DNA from: Chitinophaga pinensis
GTDB lineage: Bacteria > Bacteroidota > Bacteroidia > Flavobacteriales_D > Crocinitomicaceae
Length of the DNA: 64,000 nucleotides
Direction of reading: 5' to 3'
Assembly: GCA_945883825.1 (NCBI GenBank)
Contig: CAMCYF010000004.1
Span: 30,205-94,204 of the forward strand
How positions within the stretch are numbered: position 1 is the stretch's first letter; every line of letters starts with the position of its first letter. Positions 48,115 through 56,998 of this stretch are shown piece by piece. Both the position numbers and the translations under genes were made by a program. The notes beneath the pieces were generated by a model, which was given only the letters and a program-made list of their open reading frames with translations, did no database searches and had not been told where the DNA came from.

Positions 48115-50298
48115 ATGAAATTATCTCTCCTCATCATAACACTTGTTTTTTGGTTTTTTAACACTATTAATTCTCAAGTTCAACGTAAAGTTGACATGCA
48201 GAACACACGTGATGGCGAAAACATAGAATATTGCTTTACGCATAAAAAAATGCAAGCCTTACTTCAAAATCAGGATTTCTTGGCACAATTTAATCTCGAT
48301 GAAATAGCATTTGACAAAGCCATGAAAAAGGGTTCTTCTTCCAAAGGCACCGTTTTTAGAATTCCTGTTGTTTTTCATGTTCTTCATAATCAGGGAATAG
48401 AAAATATTTCAGATGAACAAATCATTAACGCTGTAGCAATTTTAAACCGTGATTATAGAAAACAAAATGCCGATACTGCAACTGTACATCCAGATTTTCT
48501 AGGTCTTCCTTATGATTCTGAAATAGAATTTGTTTTAGCAACGAAAGCACCTGATGGAACTTGCTTTAAGGGAATTACAAGAACAGAAACAATTTCAACT
48601 TTCCAAGGGGAAGATGGAGATGCCCAAGCTCAGGCAGTACGAGATGGTAATGACGTTTACATTGGTGATTGGCCAGGAAATAAATACCTAAATTTCTTTA
48701 TTTGCGATGATATAGGTGGGGCTGCTGGTTATACAAGATATCCTTCTCAATGGTCTGCTGATGATATGACAAATGGCATTTGGGTTCTACATACTTATGT
48801 TGGCTCGATAGGTACAAGCTCTGAAAGTCATAGCCGAGTGCTAACACACGAATGCGGACATTGGTTGAATTTGCCACACACCTGGGGTTCTACTAATAAT
48901 CCTGGTCTTGAAACTTCATGTGATACAGATGATGGCGTTACCGATACTCCTAATTGTATTGGCGTTACAGCCTGTATTTTAAATGCAAATACCTGCGATT
49001 CTGACAATGCATATTGGGGATTTGATATACACGATAACGTTAATAACTACATGGATTATTCATATTGTTGCAAGATGTTTACAGCAGGACAAGCTGCTCG
49101 AATGAGAGTAGCAGTGCAACAAGCAAATACTGGACGTGCAAATTTGTGGTCTTCTGCAAATTTAATAGCTACAGGAGCAACCGGCTCATTGTATTTATGT
49201 AAAGCCGCTTTTTCTGCCGATAAATCAACTATTTGTTTAGGAGATGAAGTTCAGCTAACAGATGATTCATACAACTTAGTTACAAGTTGGCAATGGGAAA
49301 TAACTCCGGCTTCTGGTTGGTCGTTTTCACCTGGTTCTTCAGCTTCGAGTCAAAATCCAAGTATAATTTTTAATACTTCAGGTTTATACTCGGTAAAATT
49401 AATCGCTAATGATGGTTCAATTAGTGATGAGGAATTAAAACTAAATTACATACGCGTAGCTCCAGAGGCAGCTGTTTTACCTTTCTGGGAAGGATTTGAG
49501 AATTACACTTCTTTAACAAATATTAACAATTGGCAAATAACTAATTTTAATGATAACAATGCTTTTACGATTGAAAACACGACGAGTTATTCTGGTTTAA
49601 AATGTGCGAAATTGATAAACTTTGGCGAAGCTTCTTTAAGCATTGATGAACTAACTTCTTCTACGATTGATTTATCGTCGATTGCCCCAACAGATACTGT
49701 GACGCTAAGTTTTAGGTATTCTTACCGCAAAAGAGATGAAAGTAATTATGAGTATTTAAAAGTATTCATTTCTTCGAATTGCGGAAGTTCTTGGGCACAA
49801 AGAAAAACGCTAGGAAATAATAATTTATCGCCTTTGGTTTCTTCTGGTTTTTGGATACCAAGCGAAGAAAGCGATTGGACAACTGTTCACATGACAAATA
49901 TCACAAGTACTTATTTTACAAGCAATTTTAAAATGAAATTCCGATTTGAAGGAAATGGAGGAAACAATTTTTATTTAGACGACATAAATTTATATGCTGG
50001 TTCAGCTTCAAATGATTTGGTTTTAGGAGTTCAAGAAACTGCTACAATTTCTAGTTTAGAATTATTCCCAAATCCAGTAGAGGATGAATTGCAACTTCAG
50101 TTTATAAGTAAGCAAAATGAGGCAATTCAATTTTCGATTGTAGATGTAACAGGAAAAATTCTTTCACGTCAAATAATAAAAGCAGTAGCTGGAAGTAATA
50201 TAGTTTTATTCCCGGTTTCAAATTTAGCTTCAGGTGCATATTTTCTTAAAATGGGTTCTGAAGAAACAACAAATGCTCTTAGATTTATTGTAAAATAA
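48115..50298 (+). CDS. Secreted M43-family zinc metalloprotease with PKD-like and T9SS sorting domains
   Basis: HExxHxxxxxH in LTHECGHWLNLPHTWG; NNYMDYSYCCKMFTAGQAARM; PKD-like region; C-terminal LFPNPVEDELQLQF...VDVTGKIL...GAYFLKM. Confidence 0.94.
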   Translation: MKLSLLIITLVFWFFNTINSQVQRKVDMQNTRDGENIEYCFTHKKMQALLQNQDFLAQFNLDEIAFDKAMKKGSSSKGTVFRIPVVFHVLHNQGIENISDEQIINAVAILNRDYRKQNADTATVHPDFLGLPYDSEIEFVLATKAPDGTCFKGITRTETISTFQGEDGDAQAQAVRDGNDVYIGDWPGNKYLNFFICDDIGGAAGYTRYPSQWSADDMTNGIWVLHTYVGSIGTSSESHSRVLTHECGHWLNLPHTWGSTNNPGLETSCDTDDGVTDTPNCIGVTACILNANTCDSDNAYWGFDIHDNVNNYMDYSYCCKMFTAGQAARMRVAVQQANTGRANLWSSANLIATGATGSLYLCKAAFSADKSTICLGDEVQLTDDSYNLVTSWQWEITPASGWSFSPGSSASSQNPSIIFNTSGLYSVKLIANDGSISDEELKLNYIRVAPEAAVLPFWEGFENYTSLTNINNWQITNFNDNNAFTIENTTSYSGLKCAKLINFGEASLSIDELTSSTIDLSSIAPTDTVTLSFRYSYRKRDESNYEYLKVFISSNCGSSWAQRKTLGNNNLSPLVSSGFWIPSEESDWTTVHMTNITSTYFTSNFKMKFRFEGNGGNNFYLDDINLYAGSASNDLVLGVQETATISSLELFPNPVEDELQLQFISKQNEAIQFSIVDVTGKILSRQIIKAVAGSNIVLFPVSNLASGAYFLKMGSEETTNALRFIVK

Positions 50299-50352
50299 TA
50301 TTTTTCGGTATATTTGATTTTGTCAAATTAAGTAATCAAACACTTTATCCAA

Positions 50353-52545
50353 ATGAAATTTCTCCAATTTTATCTTGCACTTTTTCTTCTACTATTTGTA
50401 AATCAAACACTTAATTCCCAAATAAAACATGTGTTTAATCCAGCAAATGCGAGAGATGGTGAACTAGTTGAGTACTGCCACACGCACTTAAAGATGAATG
50501 AATTGCTTCAAAACCTTGATTATGCAAAAGCAAAAGCAGAAGACGATGCAAATTTTAACGCAGCATTAAAAAAAGGAGGATTTCAAAAGGCTACTATTTA
50601 TAAAATTCCTGTCGTTTTTCATGTACTACACATAAATGGTGTTGAGAATATTTCAGATGAACAAATTTTTAATGCTGTAGCTATTTTAAACCGTGATTTT
50701 AGAAAACAAAATGCTGATACAGCAAACGTTCATACTGATTTTCAGGGTATGCCAGCAGATGTAGAGATTGAGTTTGTATTAGCTACAAAAGCCCCAAATG
50801 GAACTTGTTTTAAAGGAATTACAAGAACTAATTCAGCTCTTTCGTATGATGGTTCAAGTGGATCTGCTCAGGTTACAGCAATTAGAAATGGAAATGATGT
50901 TTATATAGGATCTTGGCCAGGAAATAAATACTTAAATATTTTTGTGTGCGGAGAAATAGGTGGTGCTGCAGGTTATACTACAAATCCCTCAACATTTTCA
51001 GCAACTTCAATGAATAATGGGATTTGGATACTTCATGATTATGTTGGTTCTATAGGAACAGGATCTGTAGGAGGAAGTAGATCATTAACGCATGAAGTAG
51101 GGCACTGGCTAAACTTAGAACATACTTGGGGTCCAAATAATAATCCAGGAACAACAAGTTCGTGTTCAACTGATGATGGTGTTACAGACACTCCAAATTG
51201 TATTGGCGTAACCGCTTGCTTATTAAATTCTAACACCTGTAATTCTGATAATGCATACTGGGGATTTGATATTAGAGATAATGTAGAAAACTACATGGAT
51301 TATTCTTATTGTAGTAAAATGTTTACTTCGGGGCAAGTTGCAAGAATGAGAACTGCAGCTCAGCAAACAAATACTGGTAGAGCAAATCTTTGGTCAAGCG
51401 CAAATTTAACAGCAACTGGTGCAACAGGAATTCTTTCTTTGTGTAAGGCAGAATTTACAACTGATAAAACATCTATTTGTTTGGGTGATCAGATTCAATT
51501 TACGGATGATTCCTATAATTCAGCAAATTCATGGAATTGGCTTATAACTCCTTTAAGTGGTTGGTCATTTGTCGCAGGCACATCAGCAGCGAGCCAAAAT
51601 CCTAAAATACTCTTTTCTGCGCCAGGGTCCTACTCAATTAAACTTACCGCTTCTGACGGCTCAATTTCTGACGACGAGCTCAAGACAAATTTTATTTTTG
51701 TGACACCTCAAGCTGCAACATTGCCATTCTGGGAAGGTTTTGAAAATTATACAAGCTTAGCAAATTTAAATAATTGGGAGGTTTACAATCCTCAGAATAA
51801 CAATGCCTTTACGATTGAAAATACTACGAGTTTTTCTGGATCAAAATGCGCAAAGCTTGTAAATTTTGGGCAAACACCCTCCAATATTGATGACCTTATT
51901 TCTGCTCCAATTGATTTATCTGTTATTCCAGCTTCTGGAATAGTTACTTTAAGTTTCCGATATGCATACCGTAAAGTAACAAGTGCTAATTATGAATATT
52001 TTAAAGTTTATATCTCTTCAAATTGTGGAGAATCTTGGACACTAAGAAAAACCTTAGCAAATAATAATTTATCGAGTTTAACTTCAACATCATCTTGGAC
52101 ACCAACTCAAACAAGTGACTGGGTTACTGTTCACATGACTAATGTTACGAATACATATTTCACAGATAACTTTAAAGCTAAATTCTCATTTGAAGGTGAA
52201 GGCGGAAATAATTTTTATTTGGATGACATTAATTTATACGCAGGAGCACCATCTGATAATTTAGTAACAGCGGGAATTGATGAGGTTATTGATTTTGAGA
52301 ATTTTTCACTTTATCCAAATCCTACAGATGCTGAATTCAATGTTCAATTCAATGTTGAAAAACAAGAACGCTTAAGGTTTGAAATCCAAGATTTAGCAGG
52401 TAAGTTTGTTCGTCAACATTTTATTCTAGCAAATGAAGGAACAAATTTAGTTTCTTTTGAAACTTCAGAACTTTCTAAAGGAATGTACTTACTTAAAATA
52501 AGTTCAGCTTCTGGAGCGAAAACAGTTCAGTTTATAGTAAACTAG
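50353..52545 (+). CDS. Secreted M43-family zinc metalloprotease, tandem paralog
   Basis: LTHEVGHWLNLEHTWG; ENYMDYSYCSKMFTSGQVARM; C-terminal LYPNPTDAEFNVQF...LSKGMYLLKI. Confidence 0.94.
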   Translation: MKFLQFYLALFLLLFVNQTLNSQIKHVFNPANARDGELVEYCHTHLKMNELLQNLDYAKAKAEDDANFNAALKKGGFQKATIYKIPVVFHVLHINGVENISDEQIFNAVAILNRDFRKQNADTANVHTDFQGMPADVEIEFVLATKAPNGTCFKGITRTNSALSYDGSSGSAQVTAIRNGNDVYIGSWPGNKYLNIFVCGEIGGAAGYTTNPSTFSATSMNNGIWILHDYVGSIGTGSVGGSRSLTHEVGHWLNLEHTWGPNNNPGTTSSCSTDDGVTDTPNCIGVTACLLNSNTCNSDNAYWGFDIRDNVENYMDYSYCSKMFTSGQVARMRTAAQQTNTGRANLWSSANLTATGATGILSLCKAEFTTDKTSICLGDQIQFTDDSYNSANSWNWLITPLSGWSFVAGTSAASQNPKILFSAPGSYSIKLTASDGSISDDELKTNFIFVTPQAATLPFWEGFENYTSLANLNNWEVYNPQNNNAFTIENTTSFSGSKCAKLVNFGQTPSNIDDLISAPIDLSVIPASGIVTLSFRYAYRKVTSANYEYFKVYISSNCGESWTLRKTLANNNLSSLTSTSSWTPTQTSDWVTVHMTNVTNTYFTDNFKAKFSFEGEGGNNFYLDDINLYAGAPSDNLVTAGIDEVIDFENFSLYPNPTDAEFNVQFNVEKQERLRFEIQDLAGKFVRQHFILANEGTNLVSFETSELSKGMYLLKISSASGAKTVQFIVN

Positions 52546-52727
52546 TTTTTGGGCAAGTTGAAACAAAGATATAGCGGACACGAACAGATATAATCGAAGC
52601 TTCAGTTTGATACTTATTGACAGATCAGCCTGACAAAAGAAAATAAAAAGTGGAGATCAGAAACCACTATAAAAAACGGGGCGAAACCGAAAAGCCTGAC
52701 GAGTAGGAAAACAAAAAATAAATTAAA

Positions 52728-53390
52728 ATGACACCAAAATTTAAAATTATTTTAATGCTTTTGACAATTAGCACACTTTCAATTACGAGTTGTAAAAAAG
52801 ATGACGATTTACCAACGCCTTCGCCAACGCCTACAGCTTCAAAATCATTTCTTAATCTTACTTTTAATACAACAAATGCCTATTTCTCTACAGATGGTAG
52901 TATGAGTACACCTGTAGATTCAAATCAGGCAAAAACAATAACAAGTAAAATTGATATCACCTTTATTTTTAATTATGACTATACTAAACCTGGTTTTTTT
53001 GATCCTATTGCTAGGTCTCAAGTTTGGTATTGGAATGACTATTACAAACCATGGCTAAGTACAGCTGTCAAAACAGAATATTATAAAACTTCACTTACAA
53101 AGGCTGACTTCGATGCTGCAAAAACTGACCAAAGCAAAATCGCAACTTGCTTCTCTAACTCAAGTACAGTATTAGCACCACATGGAATTTTCCCAACAGG
53201 TAGTTGTATCGGGGGGAGACAATCATCAAACCCTTTATCAATAATGCTTAGTCAAGGGAATGTATTTGGATTTAAAAATACTACTTCTGGCAAACGTGGA
53301 CTTATTTATATTAGATTGGATCAATATTCTGGATGGCCGATGCCAATTTCAAATTTCAACACAAAAGTTGACATAATTAGAGAAAACTAA
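52728..53390 (+). CDS. Putative lipoprotein of unknown function
   Basis: MTPKFKIILMLLTISTLSITSCKKDDD lipobox; 220 aa with no family I recognise. Confidence 0.75.
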   Translation: MTPKFKIILMLLTISTLSITSCKKDDDLPTPSPTPTASKSFLNLTFNTTNAYFSTDGSMSTPVDSNQAKTITSKIDITFIFNYDYTKPGFFDPIARSQVWYWNDYYKPWLSTAVKTEYYKTSLTKADFDAAKTDQSKIATCFSNSSTVLAPHGIFPTGSCIGGRQSSNPLSIMLSQGNVFGFKNTTSGKRGLIYIRLDQYSGWPMPISNFNTKVDIIREN

Positions 53391-53413
53391 TTTTAAATAT
53401 ACCATAACATCAT

Positions 53414-53516
53414 ATTTGCGAATATGGCGGGTTTAGTGGTAACTAAAACATTCTGCTTCAGATAAATATTCGAGGTAAAATAAAGATACTGCTACTAATT
53501 CCGCCACATCGCAAAT
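53414..53516. repeat. 103-bp imperfect palindrome
   Basis: ATTTGCGA-ATA-TGGCGG (53414-53430) pairs with CCGCCA-CA-TCGCAAAT (53501-53516); pairing continues inward with GU pairs (53433-53441 against 53490-53498), leaving a ~45-nt centre. Confidence 0.85.
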
Positions 53517-53530
53517 CTGTAAACCAATAA

Positions 53531-55336
53531 CTATTTTTTTGGATTTAAAAAGTTAAAAAGTTTAAGTCCTTTTGCTTTACCTATAATTATCACCAACTCT
53601 TCCAAACTTTTAGAGCGCATATTTTTTAGAGTTTTAAACTCTTTAAAAAGCACTTCTTTGGTTTTTTCTCCAATACCATTTAAAACATCTAACTCTGAAG
53701 TAATAGCCTCTGTGCTTCTTTTATTTCTATGGTGGGTTATTCCAAAACGATGTGCCTCGTTGCGCATAAATTGAACAACTTTGAGACTTTCAGACCGTTT
53801 GTCAATATAAATAGGATACTGATCTCCAGGAAAAAAAATCTCTTCTAGTTTTTTTGCAATACCAACTATAGCAACTTTTCCACGTAAATTTAATTCCTCT
53901 AGTGCATCTAAGGCAGCGCTTAATTGTCCTTTGCCACCATCAATTATAATAAGTTGTGGCAAGGATTGCTCTTCTTCGAGCATTCTCTTGTAGCGTCTAA
54001 AAACAATTTCACGCATTGTGGCAAAATCATCCGGACCATCTACCGTTTTTACATTAAAATGCCGGTAGTCTTTTTTTGCAGGCTTACCATTTTTGAATAC
54101 TACACAAGCAGAAACAGCATTTGTTCCTTGGAGATTTGAGTTATCAAAACATTCCATGTGAAGGGGTAATTCGGATAAGCGAAAATCTGATTTTACTTGT
54201 TTTAGAATTCTATCTTGGCTTGATTCTGGAGTTTTTAAAAATTCTTTTTTCTGTTTTTCCAGTTTGTAATATGCAATATTTCGTTGTGATAATTCAATCA
54301 ATTTTTTTTTCTCGCCACGTATTGGAATTGTAAGTTGAAAATCTTGGAAGTAGTTTTTTAGTTCTTGATCAACAAGAACCTCTTTAGAAGTACTTGAAAA
54401 TTTCGACCGTAATTCTGGAAGGGCATAATTTACTAAAGTTTCACTTGTCTCATTTAATTTTTTTATAATTTGATTTGTGTAGGCATGAATAATTGCACCT
54501 TCTCGAACTACTAAATAATTAACAAAAAAGCAAGATTCCTCTTCGATACAAGTAAATACATCAAGATCGGAAATTTTAGGTGAAACAATTGTGGATTTAG
54601 ATTTGTATTTTTCAATTTTTCCAAGCAATAGCTTCATTTCCTGAGCATCCTCAAATAAATAATTATTGGAGAGCATTTGCATGCGAAACTTAAGTGTTTG
54701 AATTAAGGCTGCTGTCTTTCCTTTTAAGAGTAAATGAATCTCCTCAATCATTTTATCATAAGCTTCTTTTTCTTGTTTTCCTTCACACGGACCTAAACAG
54801 CGCTTCAAGTGATATTCTAAACAAACACTAAATTTTTTTGCTTTAATTTTTTGTTGGCTTAAATCCAATGAGCAAGTACGTAAAGGGTACATTTCTCGGA
54901 TTAAGTGCAAAAGAGCGTTCATTACCTGCACATTTGGATAAGGGCCATAATAAATTGATCCGTCATCTAATTTTTGGCGAGTTGAGAAAATTCGAGGAAA
55001 AACTTCTTTTTTTACAACAATCCAAGGAAATGTTTTGTCATCCTTTAGTTGAATGTTGTATTTCGGCTGGTATGTTTTTATAAGGTTATTTTCTAATAAA
55101 AGCGCATCTAGTTCTGTTTCTACCACGATGTATTTTATTTCAAAAATTTGCCGTACGAGAATTCTCGTTTTATTATTATCAAGCGTTTTATTAAAATAAG
55201 AACTGACTCTTTTCTTGATGTTTTTGGCTTTGCCTACATAAATAATTTTCCCGGTTTTGTCAAAAAATTGGTATACACCCGGACTTTCTGGTAAAGTCAC
55301 CAATTTTAATTTTAAATTAAGTATTTCTGTACTCAC
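53531..55336 (-). CDS. uvrC: Excinuclease ABC subunit UvrC
   Basis: LPESPGVYQFFDKTGKIIYVGKAKNIKKRVSSYF; CLGPCEGK; ECFDNSNLQGTNAVSACVVF; LIIIDGGKGQLSAA. Confidence 0.97.
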   Translation of the reverse strand: MSTEILNLKLKLVTLPESPGVYQFFDKTGKIIYVGKAKNIKKRVSSYFNKTLDNNKTRILVRQIFEIKYIVVETELDALLLENNLIKTYQPKYNIQLKDDKTFPWIVVKKEVFPRIFSTRQKLDDGSIYYGPYPNVQVMNALLHLIREMYPLRTCSLDLSQQKIKAKKFSVCLEYHLKRCLGPCEGKQEKEAYDKMIEEIHLLLKGKTAALIQTLKFRMQMLSNNYLFEDAQEMKLLLGKIEKYKSKSTIVSPKISDLDVFTCIEEESCFFVNYLVVREGAIIHAYTNQIIKKLNETSETLVNYALPELRSKFSSTSKEVLVDQELKNYFQDFQLTIPIRGEKKKLIELSQRNIAYYKLEKQKKEFLKTPESSQDRILKQVKSDFRLSELPLHMECFDNSNLQGTNAVSACVVFKNGKPAKKDYRHFNVKTVDGPDDFATMREIVFRRYKRMLEEEQSLPQLIIIDGGKGQLSAALDALEELNLRGKVAIVGIAKKLEEIFFPGDQYPIYIDKRSESLKVVQFMRNEAHRFGITHHRNKRSTEAITSELDVLNGIGEKTKEVLFKEFKTLKNMRSKSLEELVIIIGKAKGLKLFNFLNPKK

Positions 55337-55395
55337 GGGTATAAATTTAAGGACAAAGTTTACAAGATGTGTATGCAGAGTTTTATATTTGTAAG

Positions 55396-56229
55396 ATGTT
55401 AGATGAAATCATACGAAATGCCCTTCAAGAAGATATTGGATCTGGAGATTACTCAACGCTTTCTTGCGTTCCAAAAGAAGCTAAAGGTTCAGCACAATTA
55501 ATTGTAAAAGAAAATGGCGTATTAGCAGGAATAGAGGTTGCCAAACGAATTTATGAAATCTATGATCCGAGTCTTTTATTTGAAGTTTTAAAATTTGATG
55601 GAGACGCAGTAAAAAAAGGGGATATTGCATTTCGTATTGTAGGTTCATCTCAAGCCATACTAACGACAGAAAGATTGGTTTTAAATTGCCTCCAAAGAAT
55701 GAGTGGAATTGCCACTTTAACTGCAAAAATCAAAAAAGAAATTCAAGGGTCTAGTTCCATAATTTTAGATACCCGAAAAACAACACCGGGCATTCGATTT
55801 TTAGAAAAATGGGCGGTGATGATTGGCGGCGGGCAAAATCACCGTTTTGGCTTGTATGATATGATTATGCTTAAGGACAATCACATTGATTATGCCGGAG
55901 GAATAACAGCGGCAATTGAAAGAACAAAAGGATTTCTTATTTCTACCAAGAAAGACTTGAAAATCGAAATAGAGGTAAGAAATACAAAAGAAATAGAGGA
56001 GGTTCTTCGAGTTGGTGGTGTTGATCGGATTATGTTGGATAATTTCTCTCCTGAAAACCTAAAAGAAGCACTAAAAATTATTCCTTCTACTTATGAAACA
56101 GAAGCATCTGGGGGAATTACATTAGAAAATATTCGTGCTTATGCAGACACAAATGTTAAATATATTTCAGTTGGTGCATTAACTCATTCTGTAAAAAGTC
56201 TCGATTTGAGTTTAAAAGCAACTTTTTAA
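55396..56229 (+). CDS. nadC: Nicotinate-nucleotide diphosphorylase (carboxylating)
   Basis: ALQEDIGSGDYSTLSCVP; LNCLQRMSGIATLTAKI; LDTRKTTPGIRFLEKWAVMIGGGQNHRFGLYDMIMLKDNHID. Start taken at MLDEII. Confidence 0.97.
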   Translation: MLDEIIRNALQEDIGSGDYSTLSCVPKEAKGSAQLIVKENGVLAGIEVAKRIYEIYDPSLLFEVLKFDGDAVKKGDIAFRIVGSSQAILTTERLVLNCLQRMSGIATLTAKIKKEIQGSSSIILDTRKTTPGIRFLEKWAVMIGGGQNHRFGLYDMIMLKDNHIDYAGGITAAIERTKGFLISTKKDLKIEIEVRNTKEIEEVLRVGGVDRIMLDNFSPENLKEALKIIPSTYETEASGGITLENIRAYADTNVKYISVGALTHSVKSLDLSLKATF

Positions 56230-56235
56230 TTTTAG

Positions 56236-56850
56236 CTATTGCTTGATATTGTAGCTGATAATTAATTTCTTATAAGCGCATGTTTCCATTTTAACAGTTT
56301 GGAATCCGTCTTCAGATTTCATTTCGCAGATAAAAGTATTCCCCTCTTTTGATTTGATGCGCAGGTCGTTCTTGAAATCAATACCAGTTTTTGTATTGAG
56401 TTTAAAAAGCGCTTCTTTTATTGTCCATGCAACTGTCAAGTCAAAAATTGATGTTGTATCGAAAATAGCAAATTCTTCAGGGTGTAAATACCGACTCCAA
56501 ACTTTCAGGATTCGAGGGTTTAATTCTTCAATATCTATTCCAATAGGTGAAGTATCGTGTGCAAAAGCAACAAAATTTTTAGAGTGACTAATAGAAATAA
56601 ATATTTTTTTATCCTTTACATTGGGCTTTCCTATTGCGTCATAGCGAATGGCTTTTTTTCCGATTTGCAAGGTTCTTAAAAACCGAACATATTCAAATTC
56701 TTTTTTTCGTTTTGGGTTACTTAATAGTTGATACTTATCCAATTCCTCAGGAAGAATTTCAGACTCTAAATTAATTTTAGTAAGTGCGCAACACGAAAAC
56801 CTAAAATTAGATTTAGTTAAGTTAAAAATGCTATTTTTAATTTCTATCAC
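56236..56850 (-). CDS. 4'-phosphopantetheinyl transferase superfamily protein
   Basis: ISISHSKNFVAFAHDTSPIGIDIEELNPRI; DLTVAWTIKEALFKLNTKTGIDF. Confidence 0.9.
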   Translation of the reverse strand: MIEIKNSIFNLTKSNFRFSCCALTKINLESEILPEELDKYQLLSNPKRKKEFEYVRFLRTLQIGKKAIRYDAIGKPNVKDKKIFISISHSKNFVAFAHDTSPIGIDIEELNPRILKVWSRYLHPEEFAIFDTTSIFDLTVAWTIKEALFKLNTKTGIDFKNDLRIKSKEGNTFICEMKSEDGFQTVKMETCAYKKLIISYNIKQ

Positions 56851-56998
56851 AATCTCTTAATAACTATCACAGTTTTGCCCTATTCACAAAGGTGTAAAAA
56901 ACACATCATTTATTTGTTAATATTTTAATAATATAATTGTTTTTTTTATATTTACAAATTGAAAAATTCCAACTTAAAGCAATTTAAAGAATTATATT

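Noticed and set aside
52693-52712. CCTGACGAGTAGGAAAAC, similar to a hammerhead ribozyme core (CUGANGA...GAAA)
   Set aside because: The stretch between the two core motifs is too short for stem II and no matching stems I/III are visible; chance similarity.
53414-53516. Palindrome as a simple bidirectional terminator for the convergent lipoprotein and uvrC genes
   Set aside because: Not excluded, but it lacks T tracts after the stem, has a ~45-nt centre and is much longer than the other terminators here; kept as a finding instead.
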